Origin: Pseudolabrys sp.
Lineage (GTDB): Bacteria; Pseudomonadota; Alphaproteobacteria; Rhizobiales; Xanthobacteraceae
Assembly (NCBI GenBank): GCA_026125925.1
Contig: JAHCKF010000046.1
Coordinates: 1-13,750 of the forward strand
Direction: 5' to 3'
DNA length: 13,750 nucleotides
Shown: positions 1-7,563 of the stretch, piece by piece
Numbering within the stretch: position 1 is the stretch's first letter
Layout of the letters: every line of letters begins with the position of its first letter
Position numbers and translations under genes: made by a program
Notes under the pieces: model-generated
Seen by the model: only the letters and a program-made list of their open reading frames with translations
Database searches by the model: none
What the model was told of the DNA's origin: nothing

Positions 1-775
1 CCGTCACGGTGCCGGAGGCGCCGACCACGGTGAGGTTGTTCAGCAACCCGAACTCCTGCATCTGCGTCAGCAGGCGCACGGTGTCGTTGCCGGCGACCGA
101 GGTGTAGAGCACCTGGGGCCGCGCCGAGCGAAGCTGGCCGAAATACTGGGTGTAGTCCTTGCTGTCGAGCGGCGCGAACACCTCGCCGGACGACTTGGCG
201 CCGACCTTCTCGGCCGCCGACTTGAAGGCCGCGACCGTCGAGCGGCCCATTTCGTAGTCCGGGCCGAGATAGAACACGTTAGCCTTCGGCTTGTCCTTCG
301 ACAGCCACACCGCCAGCGCCGAGGACTGCTGCCCGGCGCGGGCATTGACGCGGAACACATTGGGCGAACACTTGTCGCCGGTGATGGAGTCGGCGAAGGA
401 GACCGTGGTGGCGATCAGCTTGCCGGCGCGCTCGGCGACCTGGCCGACGGCCAGCGTCGAGCCGGAATTCACCGTACCGGTAAGGAAATCGACCTTGTTC
501 ACCTGGAAAAGCTTGTCGGCCTTCTGCACGGCGACGGACGGGTTGGCTTCCTCATCCTCGAAGATCAACTCGACCTGACGACCGGCGATGCCGCCGGCCG
601 CATTCACTTCCTTGGTGGCCAGCTCGAGACCCCAGCGCACCTGCTGGCCGATGCCGGCATAGGTGCCGGACAGCGGCGTCACCACGCCGATCTTGATCGG
701 ATCGGCCGCCTGCGCGCCGGTCAGCGCCGTGGCGGCGAGTAGCGTCGCCAGTATCGTTGTCTTGTAGGTCATCAT
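1..775 (-). CDS. Periplasmic substrate-binding protein of a branched-chain-amino-acid-type ABC transporter (C-terminus cut by window edge)
   Basis: This gene encodes a secreted ligand-binding protein (Peripla_BP_6 / LivK-like family) that captures a small carboxylate or amino acid in the periplasm and delivers it to an ABC permease. About 258 residues are visible; the family usually has about 380-410, so the last third lies outside the window. Residues 1-23 form a signal peptide (basic MMTYK start, hydrophobic stretch, AQA cleavage site before ADPIKIG). The mature N-terminus shows the family pattern KIGVVTPLSG, then AAGGIAGRQVELIFED. A strong AGGGAGG ribosome-binding site (779-785) lies 3 bases before the first of two adjacent ATGs and 6 before the second (770-772), so the second may be the real start. 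The gene lies 48 bases downstream of the crotonase-family gene and is probably in the same transcript. By context the ligand could be furoate or a related aromatic acid; that is inference, since the family binds many ligands. Confidence 0.9.
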   Translation of the reverse strand, partial: MMTYKTTILATLLAATALTGAQAADPIKIGVVTPLSGTYAGIGQQVRWGLELATKEVNAAGGIAGRQVELIFEDEEANPSVAVQKADKLFQVNKVDFLTGTVNSGSTLAVGQVAERAGKLIATTVSFADSITGDKCSPNVFRVNARAGQQSSALAVWLSKDKPKANVFYLGPDYEMGRSTVAAFKSAAEKVGAKSSGEVFAPLDSKDYTQYFGQLRSARPQVLYTSVAGNDTVRLLTQMQEFGLLNNLTVVGASGTVT

Positions 776-778
776 TAT

Positions 779-785
779 CCTCCCT
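779..785 (-). promoter_or_regulatory. Strong ribosome-binding site of the substrate-binding protein gene
   Basis: AGGGAGG read on the minus strand is nearly a full anti-16S match. It stands 3 bases from the first ATG and 6 from the second, which favours the second ATG. It is the strongest such site in the left operon, which fits the high expression needed for a periplasmic binding protein. Confidence 0.7.
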
Positions 786-823
786 TGGGTTTGTTGGTTG
801 CGGCGTCTGCCGCTGTCTTCCAG

Positions 824-1627
824 TTAGGTCCCGGTGAACTTCGCCGGCCGCTTGGCGTGGAAGGCTTCGACGCCTTCCTTGAAGTCGTGCGACTGCCGCA
901 GGCGGCTGTAGCAATGGCCTTCCAATTCGATGGCGATGGCGAGCGTGGAGTCTTCGGTGTCGTTGAGCAGCTTCTTGGCGGTGCGCTGCGCGATCGGCGA
1001 GAAGGTCAGCAGCTCATCGACGAGTGCGTCGGTCGCGGCCTCCAGCTTGTCGTCGGCAACGCATTCGGTGGCGACGCCCCAGTCATAGGCTTGCTTGCCG
1101 GGAATGCGCTTGCTGCGCATCACGATGTCCTTGGTGCGGGTGATGCCGACCATCTTCTGCAGCCGCGCCGAACCGCCGGAGCCCGGGATCTGGCCAAGCT
1201 TCTGCTCGGGCAGGGCGTATTGGCAGGTTTCCGAGACGATGCGGAAATCGCAGGCGAGCGAGATCTCGAAGCCGACGCCGAAGCAATAGCCGCGATTGGC
1301 AGCGATCACCGGCTTGGCGCAGCGCGCAGGCGCGGCCATGTTCCAGGCGAGCTTGGAAACATGCTCCGGCGAGGCTTCCATGAAGCCCTTGATGTTGCCG
1401 CCGGAGGAGAAATGCTCGCCGACCGCGCGCAGCACGATGACGCGCACCCGCTCGTCTTCGTCGAGCGCCTCGAAAACCAGCCGAAGCTGGTCGCGCTGTG
1501 GCATTTCGATGACGTTGAGCGGAGGCCGGTGCAGCACGATGTCCGCGCGCTGCTCGGCCTCGTTGAATGCGACCGAGAAGCCGTTGAGCTTGGCCAGACG
1601 CGGATCGGGGAAAGACATAACGCTCAT
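824..1627 (-). CDS. hmfE: Crotonase-superfamily enzyme, probable 2-oxoglutaroyl-CoA hydrolase (HmfE)
   Basis: A 267-residue enoyl-CoA hydratase/isomerase-fold protein of normal family length. The oxyanion-hole loop FSSGGNIKG is at residues 73-81. The second active-site segment reads LPEQKLGQIPGSGG (139-152). Glu141 matches the first catalytic Glu of rat crotonase (Glu144), while the position of the second (Glu164) holds Asp167, so this is not a textbook hydratase. In the hmf pathway the fifth gene is a crotonase-family protein assigned to hydrolysis of 2-oxoglutaroyl-CoA to 2-oxoglutarate and CoA. That role is assigned here from position, directly after the ligase in a large/FAD/FeS/ligase/crotonase operon. 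The start codon shares ATGA with the ligase stop (4-base overlap), and AAGGA lies just upstream. Without the context, the sequence supports only an enoyl-CoA hydratase/isomerase family call. Confidence 0.72.
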   Translation of the reverse strand: MSVMSFPDPRLAKLNGFSVAFNEAEQRADIVLHRPPLNVIEMPQRDQLRLVFEALDEDERVRVIVLRAVGEHFSSGGNIKGFMEASPEHVSKLAWNMAAPARCAKPVIAANRGYCFGVGFEISLACDFRIVSETCQYALPEQKLGQIPGSGGSARLQKMVGITRTKDIVMRSKRIPGKQAYDWGVATECVADDKLEAATDALVDELLTFSPIAQRTAKKLLNDTEDSTLAIAIELEGHCYSRLRQSHDFKEGVEAFHAKRPAKFTGT

Positions 1628-3165
1628 GCTGCAGTTCCTTGTTGACCTTCGGGCGCGAACTCGCCTGCGACCAGCTTGCGGCGCAGGAGCTTTCCGACCG
1701 GCGATTTCGGGATCTCGTTGACGAAAACGTATTGTCGTGGGCGCTTGAAGTTGGCGAGCCCGGAGGTACGGCAGAAGTCGTCGAGCTCCTGATCCGTGAC
1801 CGGGCCGTTGCGCTTGATGAAGGCGGCGATGATCTTGCCCCAGCGCTCATGCGGCAGGCCGACCACGGCCACTTCCGAGACCGCGGGGTGCAGCGACAGG
1901 CAGCTTTCGATCTCGACTGGCGAGACGTTCTCGCCGCCGGTGATGATCATGTCGTCGGCGCGTCCGGTGACGAACAGGTCGCCGTCCTCGTCGACGTAGC
2001 CGGTGTCGCCGGTGAAGTACCAACCCTGACGCAGCGCCTTGGCGTCCGATTCCGGGCGGCGCCAGTAGCCTTCGAAGGCCTCGTCGCTGCCGAGATGGGC
2101 GATGATCTCGCCTTCCTCGCCGACGGCGGCCGCGTCGTCCGGACCGGCGGCACTGAGCTTCACCACACGAATGCGCTGATTGATGCCGGCGCGGCCGGCC
2201 GAGCCGGGCTTTTTCGGCGCGTTCTGGTCGATGGTGAAAGTGTAGATCTCGGAAGAGCCGTAGTGATTGACGAACAAATCCGGCTTGAAGGCGGCATTCA
2301 GCTCCTTCAACAGTCCGTCGGTCATCGAGGCGCCGGCAAAACCGAGCTTGCGTACCGAGGAGATGTTCGTCCCGACGAAGACGTCGTGATGGATCAGGTC
2401 ATGATACAGCGTCGGCACGAGATAGAGATTGGTGATCTTCTCGGCCTCGATCAGCTTCAGCGCTTTGGCGGCATCGAAGCGCGGCAGGCAGATGAAGGCG
2501 CCGCCGATCAGCGACATGGCGAGCAGAGAGCGCACGCCCATGGTGTGATAGAGCGGCATGACGCCGAGGGTGCGTTCGGCGGAGGCATATTGGTTCTGCG
2601 CGACATGGGCGATGGCCGCGGCGCGCTCGGCGCGCTGGCGGCGCGGCACGCCCTTCGGCTTGGCCGTGGTGCCGGACGTGTAAAGCATCACCGACCAGGC
2701 GTCGGCTCCGACGCGCGGTTGTGCCGGCGGTGCCTGACGCTCCAGCATTCCGGCGAACTCGATTTCATCGCCCTGCGCGGCATCGATCGCGATGCGGGTC
2801 CGCGATTGAGCCTCGGTAGAGAGGCGGGTGGCGTCCGCCGAGACCGCCTCGAACACCACCGCCTTGGCCTCGGAATTTTCGACGCAGAAATCGATCTCGT
2901 CGGCCTTCGATCGCCAATTGACCGGCGTGATGACGATGCCGGCGAACTGGCAGGCCCAATGGAGCGTGGCGGCTTCCCAGCGGTTCTGCAGCACGGTGAC
3001 GACGTGGTCGCCCGGCATCAGGCCGAGCTCGTCGAACGCCGCGACGACCGCCGAGATGCGCGCGTACCATTCGGCGTAGGTCAAGCGCATGTCGCCATCG
3101 ACGATGGCGAGCGCGCCGGGGTCGCGCTCGGCGCTGCCGAGAAAGCTGTTGCCGAGATCAAACAT
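1624..3165 (-). CDS. hmfD: Acyl-CoA ligase of the ANL superfamily, probable 2-furoate-CoA ligase (HmfD)
   Basis: This 513-residue AMP-forming ligase activates a carboxylic acid with ATP and CoA. All core motifs are present: the P-loop YTSGTTAKPKGVPRR (162-176), YGSSE (302-306), YFTGD (383-387), GRADDMIITGGENVSP (401-416) and the C-terminal lysine Lys492 in SPVGKLLRR. There is no signal peptide, so it is cytosolic. An in-frame ATG at 3196-3198 would add 11 residues, but it has no ribosome-binding site. The ATG at 3163-3165 has GGGAG upstream, gives the family-like start MFDLGNSF, and overlaps the stop of the [2Fe-2S] gene by 8 bases, so I chose it. Substrate inference rests on the operon order, which matches hmfABCDE. 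A benzoate-, aryl- or fatty-acid-type substrate cannot be excluded from sequence alone. Confidence 0.78.
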   Translation of the reverse strand: MFDLGNSFLGSAERDPGALAIVDGDMRLTYAEWYARISAVVAAFDELGLMPGDHVVTVLQNRWEAATLHWACQFAGIVITPVNWRSKADEIDFCVENSEAKAVVFEAVSADATRLSTEAQSRTRIAIDAAQGDEIEFAGMLERQAPPAQPRVGADAWSVMLYTSGTTAKPKGVPRRQRAERAAAIAHVAQNQYASAERTLGVMPLYHTMGVRSLLAMSLIGGAFICLPRFDAAKALKLIEAEKITNLYLVPTLYHDLIHHDVFVGTNISSVRKLGFAGASMTDGLLKELNAAFKPDLFVNHYGSSEIYTFTIDQNAPKKPGSAGRAGINQRIRVVKLSAAGPDDAAAVGEEGEIIAHLGSDEAFEGYWRRPESDAKALRQGWYFTGDTGYVDEDGDLFVTGRADDMIITGGENVSPVEIESCLSLHPAVSEVAVVGLPHERWGKIIAAFIKRNGPVTDQELDDFCRTSGLANFKRPRQYVFVNEIPKSPVGKLLRRKLVAGEFAPEGQQGTAA

Positions 3166-3667
3166 CGGAAGGGGGCTCCCGCAGTCTTCTTGCCGCATCC
3201 ATGGCCGCAGCCACGATGGGGACGTAACCGGTGCAACGGCAGATGTGGCCGCCGAGAAATTCGCGCAGCTCGGGTTCGCTCGGGTCCGGCTGCCGGCGCA
3301 GGTAGTTGTCGAGCGACATCAGGATGCCGGCGGTGCAGAATCCGCATTGCAAGGCGTGATGGCGGCGGAACGCCTCCTGCAGCACCGACAGCCGACCAGG
3401 CTCGGGGGCGAGGCCTTCGACGGTGCGGATCGTGGCGCCGTCGGCCTGCACCGCCAGCGTGAGGCAGGAGCGCGCGGGGACGCCGTCGATCTCGACGGTA
3501 CAGGCGCCGCAGACGCCGTGCTCGCAGCCGACATGCGTGCCGGTCGCGCCCAGCTCGTGGCGCAGGAAGTCGGTGAGCAGCATGCGCGGCTCAGCCGGCG
3601 CCTCGACCGCGCGGCCGTTGAGGGTGAAGCGCACCGTGTGACGCTCGGCGGCGCTCAGTCGCGGCAT
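3158..3667 (-). CDS. hmfC: [2Fe-2S] subunit of a molybdenum hydroxylase, probable 2-furoyl-CoA dehydrogenase subunit HmfC
   Basis: A 169-residue small subunit of the xanthine dehydrogenase/CO dehydrogenase family, carrying electrons from the molybdenum site to FAD. Both [2Fe-2S] clusters are fully liganded. The plant-ferredoxin-type cluster uses Cys48, Cys53, Cys56 and Cys68 (GCEHGVCGACTV then SCL). The second uses Cys108, Cys111, Cys143 and Cys145 (QCGFCTAG and ICRCTGY). Gln107 precedes the second cluster, as usual where the pterin is contacted. The length is typical (150-175). The gene overlaps the FAD-subunit gene by 13 bases at its start and the ligase gene by 8 bases at its end, which implies translational coupling. 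The family assignment is certain; the furoyl-CoA substrate is inferred from the operon. Confidence 0.82.
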   Translation of the reverse strand: MPRLSAAERHTVRFTLNGRAVEAPAEPRMLLTDFLRHELGATGTHVGCEHGVCGACTVEIDGVPARSCLTLAVQADGATIRTVEGLAPEPGRLSVLQEAFRRHHALQCGFCTAGILMSLDNYLRRQPDPSEPELREFLGGHICRCTGYVPIVAAAMDAARRLREPPSDV

Positions 3668-4482
3668 GCGCGCGCCTCCTCGATGGTTTCGCGACCCATC
3701 TGACGCACCAGCTCGCGGCGATAGCGCGCGGTCGCATGCAGGTCGTCGCGCGCGTCGAGCGCCCAGGCGAAAGCGTCGAGGGCCTCGTCGAGCTGCTTGC
3801 CGTCGATCGCGCCAAGGTCACGCATTACCGGCCGGTCGGCGACGCCACCAATCGCAAGGCGGATATTGGCCGCGGTGACGATCGCGGCGCAGGCGACGAT
3901 GGCGAAATCGCCATGACGGCGGCCGAACTCCTTGAACGCGTAGCCCGCGCCGGCCTGTCTTGCCGGAATGTGCAAAGCTTCGATCAGTTCGTTCTCGGCG
4001 CGCGACGTCGTCATCATGCCGGTAAAGAACTCGGCGGCCGCAACGCGGCGGCGGCCGCGGCGCGACGACAATTCGATGGCGGCATCGAGCGCCAGGAGGC
4101 ACAGCGGAATCTCGGCGCTGGGATCGGCATGCGCGGCGGAACCGCACACCGTGCCGCGGCTGCGCGTCTGGGCGTGGCCGACCCAGGGCAGGGCGGCGTC
4201 GAGCAGTGGCAGATGCTCGGCAAGATCGGGCCAAGCCAGCAATTCGGCCTGCCGCACGGCCGCGCCGATGCGGATGGTGTTGCCGTTTGTCTCGATGCCG
4301 CGCAGCGCCGAAAGATGCATGATGTCGACGACGACCTTCGGCCGCACCAGCCGCATCGACAGCATCGGCATCAAGGTCTGGCCGCCGGCGATAACCCGCG
4401 CGTCGTTGCCGTATTCGGCGAGCGCACTGTGCGCCTCGGCGAGGTCGGCGGCGCGGACGTAATCGAAGCGGGCGGGTTTCAT
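3655..4482 (-). CDS. hmfB: FAD-binding subunit of a molybdenum hydroxylase, probable HmfB
   Basis: A 275-residue medium subunit (FAD_binding_5 plus CO_deh_flav_C) that passes electrons from the iron-sulfur clusters to FAD and on to the acceptor. The two flavin motifs are visible: AGGQTLMPML at 32-41 and TRSRGTVCGSAAHADPSAE at 106-124. The usual Gly-Gly of the second motif is Cys113-Gly114 here. There is no roughly 40-residue insert with four cysteines, as found in the beta subunit of 4-hydroxybenzoyl-CoA reductase. This argues for an oxidising hydroxylase rather than a low-potential reductase. The start overlaps the large-subunit stop in ATGA (4 bases), and the end overlaps the [2Fe-2S] gene by 13 bases. 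The family is certain; the substrate is inferred. Confidence 0.82.
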   Translation of the reverse strand: MKPARFDYVRAADLAEAHSALAEYGNDARVIAGGQTLMPMLSMRLVRPKVVVDIMHLSALRGIETNGNTIRIGAAVRQAELLAWPDLAEHLPLLDAALPWVGHAQTRSRGTVCGSAAHADPSAEIPLCLLALDAAIELSSRRGRRRVAAAEFFTGMMTTSRAENELIEALHIPARQAGAGYAFKEFGRRHGDFAIVACAAIVTAANIRLAIGGVADRPVMRDLGAIDGKQLDEALDAFAWALDARDDLHATARYRRELVRQMGRETIEEARACRD

Positions 4483-7439
4483 GCGTCCCTCCCGAACAGG
4501 CGAGCGAAGAAGCCACGTTTCGCCGGCGCGCCGCCGGTGTGACGCACTAGCGCGGCGAAGAACTGCCGGATGACGACCTTGGCGGCACCGTCGAGCAGGC
4601 GGCCGCCGATGGAGGCGACCTTGCCGCCGATCGCGGCGTCGTAGTCGTAGGCGACCGTTGTGCCGGTTGCGTTCGGCGTCAGCGTGATGCGGCCGGCGCC
4701 GCGGGCATCGCCCAGCGCGCCGGTCACAATGCCGGTAAGCGTGACGGCGCGCGGCGCGTCAAGATCGGAGAGTTGGATGTCGGCCTTGTAGCGGCCGGTG
4801 ACCGGGCCGACGCCGAGCGTGACGTCGGCGCGGAAATGCGTGTCGGACAGCTTCTCGACGCCGTGCGCGCCGGGAATGACGGCGGCGAGCGTGTCAGGGT
4901 CGAGCAGCATGCGCCAGACGGCATCGGGCGCGGCAGCGACATGCGCTTCGCCGGCACCGTGCAGCGCGCGCCCTTGTCGCGTGCCGATCTGGCCGATGAC
5001 GGGCGTGGCCGCCTGCATTTTTGGCGGCGCGCTCTCAGTGCCGTGAATGTGCGCGGCGAGCTTGGCCGGCGTCAGCGGCAGTTCGATGGACTCGATATTG
5101 AGCGCGTCGGCAACCGCATTGGCTAGGCACACCGGCGTCGACATGCAGTTGCCTTCGCCAACGCCCTTGGCGCCGAGCGGCGTGAAGGGCGACGGCGTCT
5201 CATAGTGCAGGATGACCGGCGTCGGGATTTCCATCGCGGTCGGCACCAGATAGTCGGCGAAGGTGCCGGTAAGAAAGCTGCCGTCTTCGGCATAGGCATA
5301 CTCTTCGTAGAGCGCCGCGCCGACCGCGTGGGCGAAGCCGCCGGTGACCTGACCGGCGACCATGCCGGGGTGCAGGATGGTGCCGCAGTCGTGCATCGTC
5401 ACGTATTTGTCGATGCGCGCCGCGCCGGTGACGCGGTCGATCTCGATGCCGCAGAAATCGAAGATAAAGCCGTGGCACAGCGACGAATTGATCTCGTCGT
5501 TCTCGGTCGGCGCCGTCAGTTCGGGCGGCGACCAGAATGCGGTCTCGCGCAAAGCCTGGTTTTCTTCCGGCACCAGGCCCGGCGACCAGTGGCTGGTGGC
5601 GGCGAGCCGCGAGAAAGGCAGCGCGTTGTCGGGATTGCCGCGCGCCCGCACCTTGCCGGCGGCGAATTCGATGTCATCGGCGCCGATATTGAGCTGCGCC
5701 GCGGCCATGCGCGCGAGCTTGGTCTTGATCTTGCCGCTGGCGAGCTTGGCGGCGCCGCCGACCGCGGCGGCGAAGCGGCTCGAATAATTGCCGGAGGCGA
5801 TCGACCAGGCATCGCGCGCGGAATCGAAATCGATGACGACGCGGATGTCGGCGGGCTTGAGGCCGAGATCGTCGGCGACGATCTGCGCCAGCACGGTGCG
5901 ATGGCCCTGGCCCTGCGGCACCGAGGACACATGAACGGTGACACCGCCGAGCGGGTCGAGCGAGACGGTGGCGCTCGCCTGCGCGCCGTTCTTCGGCCCG
6001 GCCTTGCGGCGCTCTTCCGGCGTCAGAACGGTGGTGATGTAGCCCATGTTCGACACGCTGGGCTCGACCGCCGCAGTGAGACCGATGCCGTAAATGCGCC
6101 CTTCGGCACGTGCCTTGGTCTGGCGCTCGCGCAGTTCCGCGAATGCGCCGTCCTCAAGCGCGATCTCGAAGGCTTTGACGTAATCGCCGGAGTCGAGCAG
6201 CGCGCCGGTCGCAGTGCGATAGGGGAAGGCGCCCGATGGGATGAGATTACGGCGGATGACGTCGACGGGATCGAGCTTGAGCTCGACCGCGATGCGCTGC
6301 ATCAGCCGTTCGAGCGCGTAATAGACCTGCGGGCCGCCGAAGCCGCGGTTGAGGCCGGTCGGCGTCTTGTTGGTGAGTACGACGCGGTTGCGCACCGAGA
6401 CGTGGCGAATGTCGTAGGCGCCGGTGAGATTGCCGTGCATGCGGTACAGCGTGGCCGGCTCCGGCGCGCGGATATGGGCGCCGACATCTTCGAGCTGATC
6501 CCAGGCGAGCGCACGCACGCGGCCTTGCGTATCGACGGCGGCTTGCAGCGTGGTGACGCGGTTGGTGGCGGAGACCGAAGCGGCCAGATGTTCGAGGCGG
6601 TCCTCGATCCACTTCACCGGCTGGCCGGTGACGCGCGCGGCGACGCCCATCAATACGACATAGGGGAAGACGCCTTGCTTGACGCCGAAGCTGCCGCCGG
6701 AATCCGGCGGCGTGCGCAGGCGGAAGCGGTTGCCCGGCACTTTGAGCGCACGCGCCATCACGGCATGCAGGCTGAACGGCCCCATGAAGTTGGCGAGCAC
6801 GTCGTAGGCGTCCTCGCCGGCGTCGTATTCGGCGACGAGACCGTAGGTCTCCATCGGCGTGCAGGAATTGCGCGGATAACGGATGGTGACGGCGATGCGA
6901 TGCGCGGCATCGGCGAAGGCCTGCTCGGGATCGCCGTAACGGAAGCTGCGCTCGCTGGCGAGGTTGGAGCCGAGGCCGTCATGCAGCACGGCCGCGGCCG
7001 GCTCGAGCGCGGCGGCGGGATCGACAATGGCGGGCAGCGGCTCGTAGTCGATGTCGATGAGATCGAGCGCGTCCTCGGCGACGTAGCGGCTTGTCGCGAC
7101 GACGACGGCGACCGGCTCGCCGACATAGCGCACGCGGTCGGTGGCGATGGGCCAGCATTCGACAGGCGCCTTGACGCCGACGACGAGGCTTGACGATAGC
7201 TTGCGGATGTCATCGCCGGTCAGCACCGCGGCGACGCCGGGCAGCGCGCGCGCGGCATCGAGGCGGATGGCGGCGATGCGGGCATGAGCGTGCGGCGAGC
7301 GCAGGATGGCGGCGTGCAAGGTGCCGGCCTTCGTCGGCAGGTCGTCGATGAAGCGGCCACGCCCGGTCAGCAGCGCGGCGTCCTCGACGCGCTCGACTGA
7401 CTGGCCGCACCATGTGGTGCTGTTGGCAACTGACGACAT
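4479..7439 (-). CDS. hmfA: Molybdopterin-binding large subunit fused to a CoxG-like SRPBCC domain, probable 2-furoyl-CoA dehydrogenase HmfA
   Basis: This 986-residue subunit would hydroxylate 2-furoyl-CoA at C5 with water as oxygen source. Residues about 15-140 are the aldehyde oxidase/xanthine dehydrogenase a/b hammerhead (start SVERVEDAALLTGRGRFIDD). Residues about 160-795 form the molybdopterin domains, with GGSFG (248-252), NRGFGGPQ (364-371), PQGQGH (508-513) and the catalytic Glu762 in LGAKGVGEG. The CO-dehydrogenase Cys loop (AYRCSFR) is absent, so this is not a CO oxidiser. A linker near 800-825 leads to a CoxG-like domain (about 826-970). A basic-aromatic tail, KRGFFARLFGRDA, ends the protein. 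Family large subunits usually end near 770-800 residues. There is no signal peptide, so it is cytosolic. It is first in the operon, 124 bases after the AraC gene. GAGGG lies a little far upstream of the ATG. The substrate is inferred from synteny with hmfABCDE. Confidence 0.8.
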   Translation of the reverse strand: MSSVANSTTWCGQSVERVEDAALLTGRGRFIDDLPTKAGTLHAAILRSPHAHARIAAIRLDAARALPGVAAVLTGDDIRKLSSSLVVGVKAPVECWPIATDRVRYVGEPVAVVVATSRYVAEDALDLIDIDYEPLPAIVDPAAALEPAAAVLHDGLGSNLASERSFRYGDPEQAFADAAHRIAVTIRYPRNSCTPMETYGLVAEYDAGEDAYDVLANFMGPFSLHAVMARALKVPGNRFRLRTPPDSGGSFGVKQGVFPYVVLMGVAARVTGQPVKWIEDRLEHLAASVSATNRVTTLQAAVDTQGRVRALAWDQLEDVGAHIRAPEPATLYRMHGNLTGAYDIRHVSVRNRVVLTNKTPTGLNRGFGGPQVYYALERLMQRIAVELKLDPVDVIRRNLIPSGAFPYRTATGALLDSGDYVKAFEIALEDGAFAELRERQTKARAEGRIYGIGLTAAVEPSVSNMGYITTVLTPEERRKAGPKNGAQASATVSLDPLGGVTVHVSSVPQGQGHRTVLAQIVADDLGLKPADIRVVIDFDSARDAWSIASGNYSSRFAAAVGGAAKLASGKIKTKLARMAAAQLNIGADDIEFAAGKVRARGNPDNALPFSRLAATSHWSPGLVPEENQALRETAFWSPPELTAPTENDEINSSLCHGFIFDFCGIEIDRVTGAARIDKYVTMHDCGTILHPGMVAGQVTGGFAHAVGAALYEEYAYAEDGSFLTGTFADYLVPTAMEIPTPVILHYETPSPFTPLGAKGVGEGNCMSTPVCLANAVADALNIESIELPLTPAKLAAHIHGTESAPPKMQAATPVIGQIGTRQGRALHGAGEAHVAAAPDAVWRMLLDPDTLAAVIPGAHGVEKLSDTHFRADVTLGVGPVTGRYKADIQLSDLDAPRAVTLTGIVTGALGDARGAGRITLTPNATGTTVAYDYDAAIGGKVASIGGRLLDGAAKVVIRQFFAALVRHTGGAPAKRGFFARLFGRDA
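4530..4964 (-). other. CoxG-like SRPBCC domain at the C-terminus of the large subunit
   Basis: This stretch encodes residues about 826-970 of the large subunit. It starts with the typical pattern LHGAGEAHVAAAPDAVWRML, continues with DPDTLAAVIPGAHGVEKL, and has the later GRI and RLLDGAA elements of the CO dehydrogenase subunit G family. In most operons CoxG is a separate protein; work on CoxG links it to membrane attachment and quinone transfer for the dehydrogenase. Here it is covalently attached. Confidence 0.8.
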
Positions 7440-7563
7440 TCCCGGACGGTCCCTCGGACGCGCTCTTCGGATGGCGCGTGCGTGGGCAAGCTTTCACGGC
7501 CGGCACCGGGTGACGATGCCATGCTGTCTCAGGACTTACCGAGGAATCTCATTTGCCGGGGGC
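7440..7563 (-). promoter_or_regulatory. Spacer between AraC regulator gene and hmfA; likely site of hmf promoter or operator
   Basis: This is the only gap longer than 50 bases ahead of the catabolic genes, and it follows the AraC gene in the same direction. I see no convincing -35/-10 pair and no T-tailed hairpin. CGGA recurs at 7443-7446, 7455-7458 and 7468-7471, spaced 12 and 13 bases apart, but these lie close to the start codon and may be chance in GC-rich DNA. A promoter here is inferred from position only. Confidence 0.3.

Noticed and set aside
1639..3462. Open frame of 607 codons on the plus strand
   Set aside because: It lies antisense to the clear ligase and [2Fe-2S] genes, has no recognisable domain and no ribosome-binding site. 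Long antisense frames are expected in DNA this rich in GC.
5205..7193. Open frame of 662 codons on the plus strand
   Set aside because: It is antisense to the large molybdenum subunit, with Arg/Gly/Asp-rich low-complexity content and no family motif. It is a shadow of the real gene.
4479..7439. Carbon monoxide dehydrogenase large subunit (CoxL) because of the CoxG-like tail
   Set aside because: The active-site Cys loop of CoxL (AYRCSFR) is missing; the equivalent region reads NRGFGGPQ. The partner ligase and crotonase also point to a CoA-ester substrate.
7442..7471. Three spaced CGGA repeats ahead of hmfA as an AraC operator
   Set aside because: They are four-base words in GC-rich DNA, lie at the ribosome-binding region and show no longer shared context, so I do not list them as a separate site.
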